Shown here in pieces: positions 47,001 through 58,700 of a DNA stretch of 64,000 nucleotides (positions within the stretch are counted from its first letter, which is position 1; each line of letters starts with the position of its first letter). The stretch spans positions 22,806-86,805 of the forward strand of contig BDDC01000212.1 of NCBI GenBank assembly GCA_001662425.1, read 5' to 3'. A program made the position numbers and the translations under genes. The notes beneath the pieces were generated by a model, which saw nothing but the letters and a program-made list of their open reading frames with translations, had not been told where the DNA came from and searched no databases. This stretch comes from Chlamydomonas sphaeroides (lineage: Eukaryota; Chlorophyta; Chlorophyceae; Chlamydomonadales; Chlamydomonadaceae).

Positions 47001-50000
47001 TGTCGTACGCTGTACAGGTGCACCACGTGGCCCTGGTGTACGACGGCGGCCGCCTGGGTGCCTGGGTCGACGGCGCCGGAGGCTGGCACTGGCCCGACGC
47101 GTCCTGCGAGCCACCGCGGCGGGGCGTGCTGTACTGCGCAGCAGCAGGGCCCGGCGACGGCGCGGCCGCCGCCACCCCCGTGGCTGGCGTCAGGTGCGGC
47201 CGCACGACGACGACGGCGCACAGACGGCCGTGCGCGGCTCGACCGTTGCCCATCCTTACCTCCAATGCTCTGACAAAAACTTCCGCACCCCCGCCCTGCA
47301 GCCTGCTCGGCTCGGCGGACGGCCCCGGACCCAGCTCTCAGCTGTTGTCCGCCCGCCTCTACAACTACGCCGTACCACGGGCCGAGCTGGACAGGGAGGC
47401 ACGCTGCCTGAGCCAGGGCCCCGAGGCCTGCCAGGCGGCTTTCGGCCTGCGCACCTCGGACCCGGGACAGGCGCTCGACAGCGGCGTGCCGAACGCGGCC
47501 CTAGGCGGGCCCCCGGGAGCGGTGGCGCTGCCGCTGGCGGGCGCGGCGGCGGCGGCATGGGACCTGCTGGCGGCGGCTGGCGCGGCGGCGGAGCCGCCGG
47601 AGCTCGGCCGGCCGCCGGCGGGCTCGCCCATGGCGCCGCCGCCGCCCCCTCCTCCGCGGCCCCCGCTGTACAGCGTCCAGGTGTGTGGTGTGTTCTAGCC
47701 CCCGGGCCCATGGCGCCTCGCGTTGCGCCCTCGTGCATGCGTCCGCCGCACTTCGCCCCTGACTATGCATCCCCTCCCTCACGCTGCACTCTGGCTGCTG
47801 CCCCCAGGTGGGGCCCTGGTCATCCTGCAGCGCCGCCTGCGGCGGCGGCGTCCGCACGCGACCCGTCACCTGCTGGCGCCGCCACCCCCGCGGCCCCTGG
47901 CCCGTGTCGCCCGACGACTGCGCCGGGCTGCCCGCCACCTCGCTGCCAGCCTCCGCGCAGCCCTGCGCCTCGCAGCCCTGCGCGCCGCCCTCATCGCTCC
48001 TAGCCCCCGCACCCGCCGTCGAGCAGCTGCAGCAGGCGCTGCTGCTGCCGCTGTGCGTGGCGCCAGCCACCGGCGCGTCGCTGCCGCTGCCCGCCTGCGC
48101 GGTGGCGGCAGCGACGTCATCGTCATCTGCGGCCGCTGCCGCGGTCGCGCCGTGGCGCAGCATCGTGCTGGCGCCTGCGGAGCCGCCCTCAGCGGTCGCG
48201 CTGCAGGCCCTGGGCAGCGCCGCCCTGGGCACCGACACCCCCGGCCTCAGCGTGGTGGGGGCCAACGGCAGCCTCCGCCAGCTCCTGCTGGCAGGCACAC
48301 TAACGCCCCAGCAGCCGCTCGTGACCGCCTCGTCGTCCTCCACCGCCGCCGTGCCACCCGCTTCCACACTGCCACCCCCTCCGCCCTCGACCACGTCACC
48401 TTCCGGCGGATCAGGCGGCCTGGCGTGGTCGATGACGCCCTGGTCCGACTGCCGCGCCACCTGCTCCCCAACCGACAGTGCCGGCGCCGCCAGGGGCGCG
48501 CGCAGCCGCAGCTTCGACTGCGTCAACGCCAGCGCCGGCGTTGCCGCCGCCACCGGGCTGCTCCGGCTGGAGCCCGCGGCCTGCGAGGTTGCTCTCGGGC
48601 CGCCGCCACCGCCCGCGCTGCTCGACGCGACCTGCGCCGCCGGCGGGCCGTGCGGCGCGGCTGTGTGGCGGGTGGGCGAGTGGAGCGACTGCGCCGCGCA
48701 GCGGCGCTCGGCGCTGGGCATCGGCGGCGTCACCCGCTCGGTGGCGTGCGTTGCCAGCACGTCGCCGCTGGGCTCGGCCCTGGACCCGGGGCGCTGCGCT
48801 TCGCGGCCGTGGGAGGAGCAGCACGAGGCGGGTGGAGCGGGGGTGGGGCCGAACGGCGCGCCGCCGGCGTCGGGCGCGGCATGCTGGCTGCCGCGGCCGC
48901 TGGCGGCGCCGCTGTGCATGCCGCCGGTGCTTGACGCAAGGGAGCGGCCCTGCTTCGGAAACGGCGCGTGCACGTTTGCGGGTGCGTTCGGGCTCATGGG
49001 ATCATGTGGGCCTTGCTGCGATTGCCTCCTCACGCCGCCGTGCCGCCTTGCCTCCGTCGGCTGTCTTGCCGTTGCCGTGCATCGCCGTGCACACCCTGAG
49101 CCGCTGTTCCACCGTTTGTTTGAATCCCCAACTGAGCGGCCGACGCTAACGACCTCGCACCACGACCGCACCACGACACCGCCACAGGCTGCGTCTGCAC
49201 GCCTGGCTTTGGTGGGCAGTTCTGCGAGGTGGTCCTGGTGGCCCCGCCCGGCTCCAGCGGCGGCGCGGGCTGCCCCAGCGGCGTGCTGGACGCCGTCGGC
49301 CGCTGCTGCGCCTCGGGACTGCTGGCCGCCGACGGCGCCTGCTGCCGGAGCCGTGGCGGCGAGGGCAGCCGGCCGCCGGCGCTGGACGGTGCGGGCCGCT
49401 GCTGCGCCAGCGGCCGCCTGGACGTGTGCGGCGTGTGCGACGGCTCGGGACTGGCCGTGGACGCAAAGGTGGGCCAGGGTGGGGCAGAGGCCGGATGGTG
49501 GCCAATTCACCGGTTGGTCAGTCCCGGGGTCTAGCTGCACGGCCCAGCGCACGGCCTGGCGTCAAAGCCAGGCGCCGCTGGAGGCACGGGTGAGTGCAGG
49601 GTGCAGGATGCGCCTGAGGTGTGCGCAGCGACCTGCCCCAGGTCCTGTCCGAGGTCCCAAGTCACCTATGCAGCAGCCTGGCCAGGGTGCGCTGCGCTCA
49701 CCCGGCCCCTGCGGGATGCGGCCCCTGCCTTTCACACGCTCCGCGGCCGCAGGGCGCCTGCTGCACCGAGCTGCTGGACCGCTACGGCCTCTGCTGCGCC
49801 AGCGGCCGCGTGGACGAGTGCGGCCTGTGCGACGGCGACGGCACCTCGTGCGCCCTGCGCCTCGCGCTGCACCTGCGCCCCGCGCCCTCCGCCTCCGCCT
49901 CGTTCGCCGCCGCCGCCGCCACGGCACAGCCCTGGTGGCAGGACCTGGACGCGCAGTCGCAGCCACAGCTGCCAGCGGCTGCAGAGGCGCTGCTGCGGTC

Positions 50001-53000
50001 CCTGGTCCGGTTGGCGCTGGGCCCCTCGCAGGAGCCGCTGCGGCTGCAGCTAGTCAGCGCCTCCGCCGCCGCCGCCGTGGTGCCGCCGCCGGCGGCTCCG
50101 CTCAACGCCTCCGCTCAGGCGTTTGCTCCCTCAGGCGGCGATGGCCAGTCTGCGGCTGCCGAGCCGGCGCAGGCCGGCCTGGTGGTGACGTATGATGTGC
50201 TGTACGGCGCCGGCCGTACGGCGGCGTACGAGGCGTTCCCGACTGACCCCTGGTCCGGCCTGGGCCTAGCGCTGGGCGCTGCGGTGGCGCCGCTGGCGCC
50301 CTACGCCTTCACCACACCGCTGGCGGCGCTGCGGCTCGAGGCGCTGTGTGACCTGCTAGACGGCCAGGCGGCGGCCGCCGGCACCGCGCCACCGCCACCG
50401 CTGTCGGTGCTGTCACCCGCGGCAGCGGCGCCAGGCGGCGCCGCCGCCAAGGCGGTGGCCGGCTCGGCGGCACAGAGCGCCAAGCTGCAGTACGAGGTGG
50501 CGTTGCCGGAGCAGCAGGGCGGCGCTAGCGCTATGCCGGTGCCCATCGGCGCCGCTGCGGCGCCGGTGACGGCGGCGAGGCTGCAGTACGACACCGTCGA
50601 CATCCTGGCCTCGCGCGCCTTCACGCTGCGGGCCGAGGCCCGGACGCAGTTGGCCAGCGCTGGCGGCCCCGCCGCAGCCGAGGGGCCGGCAGTGCCGCAC
50701 GTTGACGGTGTGGGTGCGGCCGGCCACAAGGAGCGCCAGCTGCAGGATGAGGACGTGCAGCGCGTGACGGAAGCCACGCGCCGCCGCCTGGCGCAGGACC
50801 GGTCTCAGCCCAGCGAAGACCAGCAGGTTAGCCCCGCCGCCGCCGCCCCGGCCAGCGGCGCCCAAGTCGCGCCGCCACCGCCACAAACGACTGCGGCTAC
50901 GACGGGGGTGGCGGCGGCGACTCCCGACCTGTTGCCAGCGCTTGTGTGGCCTGCGTACGGCACACATGCTCTATACGGCGTCGCCGACAGGGCGGCGTCG
51001 CTGGCGGCACTGCGGCTGCTGCCAGCGGCGAGGGATGCGGTCGCGGGCCTGGGGCTTGGCGGCGTGGAGGTGGTGGGGCTGACGCGGCTGGGCGTGTGCG
51101 GCAATGGGCTTTGCGAGGTCGGCGAGGTGGCGGCGGCGTCGCCGGGGCCGGCGACGGCCTCGGTGTCAGGCGCTGGCGATGGCAGGTGAGGAAGGGCTGT
51201 GTGCGAAGTGTGTTCCGTTAGGTAGAACAGAACCCCACACGCGGCACAGCACGCCCCGGGTGGCGCTGTGTGTGGAGGCGACAAGGCGGCCGTCTCCGGG
51301 CACTTGTTTCGCTGCTTCCTGCGCGCCATTGCCTGGCCGCACTTGTGGCGTCCCTTTGCCAGTCACCCGCCGCCATGTTGAGTGCTCTTGCGCTGCGCCA
51401 TCACGCCCTGCCCCGCCCTCTGACTGCCACCCGCAGCGCCTGGGAGGTGGTCTGCCCCCAGGACTGTCCCACGGCACTGCGCACCTGCCCCACCGGCAGC
51501 CGCACCGGCGGCGGCCCCAGTGCCACCGAGTCCGCGGCCCCTGGACAGCAGCAGGAGCTGTGCAGCGGCCGCGGCGCCTGCCTGAACGGCGCAGGCGCGT
51601 GCATCTGCTTTGAGGGGTGAGCTCACGTGCGCCAGCCACTCCAGCGCCTGCGCCATGTCCCGGCGCCACCCACCCAGTCCCCGGCACGATGCCCCTCATG
51701 CGCCCAGCCACGACCTCGCCAACCAACTGCACCCCACCCCTACCACTGCGGTCGCCTGCACCCACCCACCCCCAACACCGCCTCACCCCACTCCAAACAG
51801 ATACGTGGGCGATGCCTGCGACGCCTGCGCCCCCGGCTTCCGCCGCTCGCCCTCGGCCGGGGGTGCTTGCGCGCGGCAGTACGTGAGGGGCCGCACGCTG
51901 GCTGAGTGGGAGGCGCTGGCGGAGAGCCCCGGCCCCGAGCGTTGCACCGGGATGCTGTGCGGCGAGCGGCTGCTGCTGCTGTGCCTCGTGGTGGGTTGGG
52001 CGCCGGGTGCTGGGTGCCAGGTGCTGGGAAGCCTCGGCAGGGAGGTCCTGTGTGGGGAAAGGACCATGCTCCGCCCGTCGTCCCGCTCGCATCCTGAGCT
52101 TGAGACGCAATCAGTCGTACGACGTCCGCCGCCTGGCCCCTGCTTGCCGCTTGCCATAGGCTGGCAGCGTCGCCGCCTGCCTGGTCGCGGCCATCGGCGC
52201 CATGGTCTGGCTGCGCCGCAGCCGCGCCGCGCGCGTGGTGCTGTCCGACAAGGACAAGCGCGCCGCGGCGCCTGGAGTGGCGGCGGCAGCGGCCGCCGTG
52301 GTGGCCGTGCTCGCCAGCCCCGGCCGCCGTCAGGCCGCCGCCGCCGCCGCAGCATGCGGTCGGAGCCCCAGCCGCGCCGCCGGCGGCAGGCGGGATGACG
52401 ACGGCGACGCCGACGGCGCCGTCAGCACGGCGGTTCGCGCGCGCAGCCCCAAGTCTACGCCGGCGCGCCGCGGTCCGCGCGTTGGTGTCAGTGCCGGCAC
52501 ACCCGGGCCCAGCCCCAGGGAAGCCTGGCTGGGCGGCTCCCCTGCGGCCTTGCACCGCCGCACGCCCAGCGGGCCGGCGTCGCAAGGCGGCGGCGGCGGC
52601 GCGGCGACGGCGGCGGAGGGCACGCCGCTGCGGCGGGCGATGTTGCGTGTGATGGCGTCGGGCGAGGAGTTTGCGGCGGACGGGCTGCAGGTGGGCCAGG
52701 GGGGCAGAGGGACACGGGAGCGGGGCGTCGTTGCCCTTCGAGATGCCACACGCGGACGCTGCCCTGCCGCGGCCAACCCTGCCCTCCACCCCCAGGTGCT
52801 GCACCCACCGCCCCACACGCCCCGCGGCGCAGCGGCGCATGCCTCCGGCGGCGGCGGTGCGGCCCGCCGCGACGCGCACGAGGCCTGGGCCACTCCGCAG
52901 CCGCAGCCGCGCCCCGCCCAGCCACAGCCCCGGTTGCAGCCGCAGCCCCAGCCGAGGGGCCTGCTCGCTCGCCTCGCCCAGCTGGCAGGCGGAGGTGCGC

Positions 53001-54628
53001 CTGCGTCGCCGTCGCCGCCCCAGCCCCGGCCCCAGCCGCTCCCTCAGCAGCAGCCGCGCCAGGCGCTGCCGGCGTCGCCGGAGGGCCGCCGCCAGCGGTA
53101 CCCGCAGCAGGGCAACCCGCGGCCGCTGCCGGCAGCGCAGCAGCCGGCGCCGCACCATCCCCATTCCCAGCAGCCCCCTCAGCAGCCGTGGGCGCCGTCG
53201 CTGCCGCAGCACTCTGCTGGCCTGCCCGGCGGCCCGCCGCAGCGCAGCCGCCGCGGCGCCGTGGCCGAAGCCTGCGAGACGGCGCCGCTGCGCCGCCAGC
53301 CATCCTTTGCTTCCCCCGCCGCGCAAGCATCTATGCCCTCCGCCGCCGCCGCGGGCATCCTGTTGGCACTGCCGCTGCCGTCCTGGCTGAGCGCCCTGCT
53401 CGCGGGAGCCGTCGGCAGTGCCGCCGGCAGGGCCTCTGCTGCCCGAGCCGGCGCCGCCTCGGCCGTCACCCGGCTGGGACCTGCCGCTGACCCTCAGGGC
53501 CAGGGCCATGAGGACAGCGGCGAGGAGCATGAGACCACGGAGGCGGGCGTCGTCGTGCGGTCGCCCCTCTCCCCCGAGACCTCGTGGCCGGGCGCCAGCG
53601 GCGGCGCGCTGTCGCGGCGCGCGCACCGCCGGACTCCCAGTGGCCTCGCCGCCGCGGCCGCGAGCTCCGCGGCGCAGGAGCTGCGCCTGCCGGGCGCTGT
53701 GCCCGCCTGCCCCAACTCCCCCGCCATCACCACACAGGCAGCCCCTGTCGGCGGCCGTGGCAGCGCTGGTGCACCGCCCAGCTATGCCAGCGTGCTGCCG
53801 ATCTGGTACGCCGCCGCAGCAGCGGCAGCTGAGCTGCCGTCGTCTCCGTCGCCCAAAGCAGCGCACGCACGCCGGGCGACGCGCGCCGCGTCGGCGTCGC
53901 CGCCGCCGGGCTGCTCATCATCGCTGTACGCCGCCATGTCGCCGCCCAGGGCCGCCAATGCGGCCGCCTCGGCGGCGCTGCCTGCTTCGCCCAGCCCGCG
54001 AGCGCTGCTGCCCGCCTTTGCGGGCGTGGCCGCTGCCGCGGCGGCGGCCGACGCCGGCGGCCCCGGCCCCTGGTGGAGGAACCTGCGGCAGCCCCGGCCT
54101 GCTCCACTGCGATCCGCACCCAAGGAGGTCCTGCAGCCGGCCGCGCCGGGCCCCGGGCCCGTGGCCGCGGCCGGCGGTGAGCCCGCCGCGGAGCCAGGCA
54201 GCTCGGGGCACTCGTGGTGGTCGCCGGCGTCGCGCGCCTCGGCGTCGCCGGATGGTGCAGGCGGCATGGAGGCCACGAGCCAGGCGGCGGCGGGCGTCGA
54301 CCCGGCTGGGCTGCAGGACGCAGGAGCAGCGCCTTGCATGCCGCTGGAGGCGGGGGGCCAGGGCTGGGAGCAGCAGGATGCGGCTGTGCAGCGGGCTGAC
54401 GGCGGCGGCGGTGGCGGTGGCGGCGGCGGTGGCGGCGCCTCGCCGCCGGCGGGCGCGCCTGTGCGGCGGCTTCCCCGAGTGGCGGTGCTGCGCGGCGGCG
54501 GCGGCGAGGGGCCGGCCGCCCCGGGCGGTCGGCGCAGCGAGGGCGACGTGGCAGGGGTGGTCAAGAGCCCGCGCAAGGCCCCGGCGGCGTCGACGCCGCG
54601 GGCTGCCGGGCCGCGTGGGCCCGTGTGA
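38063..54628 (+). CDS. Giant type I membrane M11 metalloprotease with TSP1 and EGF-like modules
   Basis: About 3,497 residues. Exons: 38063-38389, 38517-38673, 38868-39362, 39581-39978, 40185-40275, 40437-40558, 40716-40903, 41095-41225, 41322-41440, 41582-41747, 41989-42125, 42321-42393, 42725-42786, 43015-43087, 43242-43288, 43515-43712, 43910-44011, 44333-44472, 44645-44850, 44995-45163, 45408-45838, 46103-46408, 46577-46864, 47018-47193, 47302-47680, 47808-48981, 49188-49468, 49753-51185, 51437-51616, 51801-51882, 52160-52690, 52796-54628. The order is signal peptide (LPLVLFWLLSLQGRAASA), laminin-G-like and Ig/PKD-like regions, and a gametolysin-like domain with zinc motif HEVGHVLGLPH (about 807-817) and downstream MMACC and LWLGWLPYPERQ. 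Then a laminin-G-like segment (about 1476), TSP1-like repeats (about 1661, 1865, 1947), an EGF-like module (about 2042), a Cys-rich DECGLCDGDGTSC region, a second EGF-like module (about 2660), a helix (about 2712-2728) with RRSR stop-transfer, and a 770-residue Pro/Ala-rich tail. Exon 3 needs one base skipped in a G run (39144-39149). A cell-surface protease acting on matrix is inferred. Confidence 0.82.
42432..42505. repeat. AT-rich pentanucleotide microsatellite (aatat)n
   Basis: About 15 uninterrupted copies of a 5-bp AT-only unit inside the intron immediately before the exon encoding the zinc-binding motif of the giant protease. Confidence 0.97.
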
Positions 54629-54706
54629 GGCACATGTGTGAGGCACATGTGTGAGGCCACATTTGTGTGAGGCACATGTGTGAGGCCACATTTGTGTGAG
54701 GCACAT
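54623..54706. repeat. Tandem GTGTGAGG/CACATGTG repeat at the end of the giant gene
   Basis: Repeats of a roughly 29-bp composite unit (gtgtgaggcacat, then gtgtgaggccacattt) begin at the stop codon of the giant protease gene and continue into its 3' UTR. The unit contains the palindrome CACATGTG. Confidence 0.85.
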
Positions 54707-55242
54707 GGCGCTGTGCTTGGGGAGGGCTAGGGGGCCACTGGCGCGGAGTACAGGTGCATGAGCTGGGGCGTGGGAGCAAAGCCGGATGTTGACGTATGTA
54801 CAGTACGGGTAGCAGGTGGTGTAGGCCCGCTACCGGGGTATGGATGGATGGGTGCCGAGCCCACAAGTTGGAGCGAGACCGGGTATGCACTTTCAGCGGA
54901 GGGCCCTCCCATGTTGGGCAAGGGTTTTTGTAGAAAGTTTGTGAATGGGGTTGCACTGAGCCTTTCCGGCGTTATGGGGTAGCGGAGACCGTTGTGGGCT
55001 TGTGGCGCCTTGAACCCTTGCAACCGTTGCAGCAGCGAAGGGCTTACCCGTCCGGCCGCCACGCAGGTCCGTGGGCTGGACGGCGCCAGGCGCAAGGAGT
55101 ACGGGGTGTGCGCGGGTGTGTGCGGGCCTGATGTCCTGAAACAGTGAAGCCCAGGAGACGCCAGGAGGTGGCCTTCATGGTGAAGCCAGAGGCGAACATA
55201 GACGAACATAAGTGGCCGGGCTTAACTTGCTGGCACTGTGCT

Positions 55243-55282
55243 CGGCCCACGCTCTGGCCCTCGCGACTGCCCTCGATAATCA
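55243..55282 (-). repeat. Dispersed repeat, copy 2 (inverted)
   Basis: Reverse-complement match to 36765-36803 over about 39 bases with a few substitutions, in intergenic DNA. Confidence 0.6.
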
Positions 55283-55627
55283 CTGCAGGCTGCGCAGGGG
55301 GGCGCTATTGGTGCGGACGGGGGCGCTTTACTGACGCGTGGTGATACTTACCTGAACGGACAACGGACTGAACATCAGGGCGTGTTCTGCGGTCACCCTC
55401 GCGGGCGCAGCTGTGGTGCGCTCCCCTGGTGGTGCGCGCCCTAGGCCACGTAGCAGCCAGAAGGCGACCAGTTGTGTTCTATTTATGGAGACGGTGACGG
55501 GCGTCGAGGGGGGCGGGCATGTGGCGAGGGGGAGCAGGCGAGTGGCGACGAGGGTGCCGTACGGGTGGTCGTACCAGGCGTGACCGATGGGCCGAAACTG
55601 TTAGGCCTGTGGCTTATTCCGCTACCT

Positions 55628-55635
55628 TATAAAAG
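55628..55635 (+). promoter_or_regulatory. TATA box of the carrier gene
   Basis: TATAAAAG lies 95 bases upstream of the ATG at 55723. This predicts transcription starting near 55658 with a 5' UTR of about 65 bases. Confidence 0.65.
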
Positions 55636-55722
55636 TACATCACGCTTTGCTTCTAGGACAACCTGCAATAATGACGCGTCTTCGTTGAGCTCGCTAAACT
55701 CTGCTCTTCCGCTGAACCATCA

Positions 55723-58700
55723 ATGCGCTTCATTAGCCACGGCGGCTCACCTGAAGCCGCTAATCTACTTCTAGCCGCCTCGAGCCTGCCAAAGGAGCCC
55801 GTTGACGCGCCGCTCTCATTTCGCATCGCTCGCCGGAGACGCGCAGCCCCCTTACTAGCATCTTTATCGCTTGCGAGCGCGCCAGCGCCGCGCCATGGTG
55901 GAGGCCGGGGCCTTCTATCGACCGTGGGCCACTTTGCAAGTTTAGGATTACTATTCAACAGGTTAGCCCGGCCCGATGCATTACCATAGCACATTTTCTG
56001 AGCGCTATGCCACGAGGCATGGCTCGGCGCGGCGCGTGCAGCTGGGGCCGGCCAGCTTCCGCAGGTTCCCGCGCAACGTGGTGACCCAGCTTCACCTTGT
56101 CGTCGCCCTCACAGGGATGGCCTGCGCGATACCTTCAAGAGTATCGATCAGGGTGGCAAGGCAAGTAGTTTTTCGGGCGTGAGGGCAGGCCCGTTTGGCC
56201 GCCGTTTCTGCAGCTGGCAGTAGCCAAAGGCTTGTGGGTTCCTTGCGTACCTGGCCATCATTGAAAGCACTGGGCGCAACGTTAGGCCTCCGGGCTCGCG
56301 TCACACATGCATGCGGCATGCCGCATGCGCGATCCACCTGTATCGAAGGCCTGTGAGGTCTGAAGCTGTGCGGCTGTCACCTGCAATCTGCTCTCAATTC
56401 GCACGTGTCCCGCACAAGTGGCGCAGTCAGCGTGGCGCACGGGTACCCTGCCGACAGCCCGCGCAAGACCCGCTTGTCCAACCCCGCACACCCGCGCAGG
56501 GCCACATCACGGCGGAGGACCTCGAGGCCTTCGCAGTCCGCAACGGCCTCCCCGTCAGCTACGCCTCCAGCTTCGTGAGCGCAGTGCGCGCCTCGCACCG
56601 CCGCGCCGAGGCCGAGCGCCAGCCCTGCGGCCCCAGCGCCGGACCCGGCGCCGAGCCCGAGGATGCCGAGCTCACCTTCGCCATGTTCCGCAACTTTGTG
56701 CGGAGCCGTGAGGAGGCGCTGCAGCGCGCCTTCCGTTTGTTCGACCACGACGGCGACGGCCGCATCTCGGTTGCCGACCTGGACGCATCGCTCAGCCGGG
56801 TCGCGGTGTGCTGCCCTCGCACGCGGTGCATCTATCGATGCAAGAGCCGCATGGCGCAGCAGCTGTTCGCCAAGGCCGCGCCGGAGCACGGGTGCGCGGC
56901 TTTGGGGCGTGTCACGGCCTGGGCCTGCCTCGCAGACGTAGCGGCGCACAAGCCGCACACACCGCAGCGGCGCAGCGGGGCTTGCGAGAGGGGCGACAGG
57001 CCCGTCGGCTGACCTGGCGCCTACCCCACCACGGCCTGCCGCAGGTACCTCGGCTTTGCGGAGTTCCGCAACTTCTTCCTCTTGCTGCCGCAGCAGGTGT
57101 GCGCGGGCGCGCGCCTACCGTCCACCTGGTCGGGGCCGGAGCTGTTCCGCAATCTGGGCCGCGAGAAGCTCCCACCGCTGCCCGGCTGCGCCGGCCAGGA
57201 AGTGGCAGCGCCGGGTGCCAGCCGTGCTGAGGTGGCCGGCGCCGCCCGGTTGCGCGTGCTGCCGCGAGCGGCCCGCCAGCCGGCCCAGCTGTGCGCTCAC
57301 CCGTTCCCGCCCCCGTTGCCTGCTCCCTCCCTGGCCTCCTACCCCTCAGGACATGCTGGTCGAGTACTGGGTGGTGGCGGGCGCGGCGCCCGAGCTGAGC
57401 GACAAGGTGTCGGTCATGGGCCGCGACGCGTCGGGAGCCAAGGGCTCGCCTTGGGGTGAGGCCTGGGGCCGGCTGGCGGGCCCGTCTGGGCCGTATGGAA
57501 TGGACCCTGGGCCAGCGTGGGCGCCGCGCCGGCGCAGCCAGGGTTGACATGCAGGACAGGGCCTCTGCCCAGCAGCTGCTGTGGCGTGTGGGGTTGGTGT
57601 TGTTTTGTCCCTAGGCCAGTCAAGGCGCCGCGCGCAGGCGGCTGCAGGGGTCATCCGCTGCCGGTTCCTCGCGCCCGCGCTGTGCTCGCCGCCCGCTCAC
57701 GCTGCCGGCCTGGCCCCGCTGCCCTCCCTCGCCCTCTCCCCCGCCGCCAGGCCACCTGCTGGCGGGCGCAGTGGCAGGCGCCACCTCGCGCACCGCCACC
57801 GCGCCGCTGGAGACGCTGCGGCTGGCGGCCATGGCGGGGCAGCTGCAGAGCCGCAGCCTGGCGCAGGTGGGCGGCGGGGGGCCTCGGGCTGAGTGGTGGA
57901 GGCGGGCCGCGGAGGGCAGGGCGCGCTGGGGGCTGGCTGTGAGGCTCAGGGCGCAGGGCGCAGCTCGCAGGTGCACGAGATCGCGGGAGCGAACGCAAAT
58001 ACTGTGCCAGGACCCCGGCGCCCCCACCGCCTGCCTGTCTGCAGCCCCAGCATCCCGACCTCGTGCCCAGCTGACGCATGGGCCGCCGGCCCTATTGCGG
58101 CATGGTCCCGGCCCACCTCCCGCCTCGACACCTGAGCCCAATTCAGGCCGCTAACCCCATGAAACCACCCACCAACCCGGGCCCCGCAGGCCGCCAGCGA
58201 CATCGTGTCCTCGCAGGGCTGGCGCGGGCTGTACCGCGGCAACCTGCTCAACGTGCTGCGCTCGGCGCCGCAGAAGGCGCTCGACTTCTTCGTGTTTGAC
58301 GCGTACAAGGGGCTGCTGGGGGACGATACGCACGTGAAGACCTTCCTGGCAGCGGGTGAGGCGCCCGCACAGGGCCACAGGGGCCAGGGGGCGGCGGCCG
58401 TAGGGTGAGGCACCCGCCGGGCCGCCGTCGCTTTTTATGGAAGGCGTGGGGCCGCTCGGGCTGCTGCTGCGGCCGGTGGCGCTGCGGCAGTTGCGCGCCC
58501 GCGCTGTGCTCCTCCAGCGAGCGCGCAACAAACCAACAAACCAACCAACTTGCCCTGCGCCTGCACGTCACAGGCCTAGCTGGTTGCACCAGCTGGATCG
58601 CGCTGTACCCGCTGGAGGTGGTCCGCTCGCGCATCACCGTGGCGGCCGCCTCGGCGTCGGCGGCGGCGGCCTCTGGCGCGGCCGCGGGCGGCGCGGCCAC

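Larger units (their letters stand above)
54707..55722. other. Intergenic region between giant protease and carrier genes
   Basis: Contains the 3' UTR of the protease gene, one copy of the dispersed repeat (55243-55282) and the promoter of the carrier gene. No further gene was recognised. Confidence 0.5.

Noticed and set aside
47501..49552. 683-codon open frame on the minus strand
   Set aside because: Antisense to the large TSP1-encoding exon, with biased composition and no domain. The plus strand has consistent splice sites and recognisable motifs.
51740..53866. 708-codon open frame on the minus strand
   Set aside because: Antisense to the membrane and cytosolic-tail exons of the giant gene; low-complexity shadow of GC-rich coding DNA.
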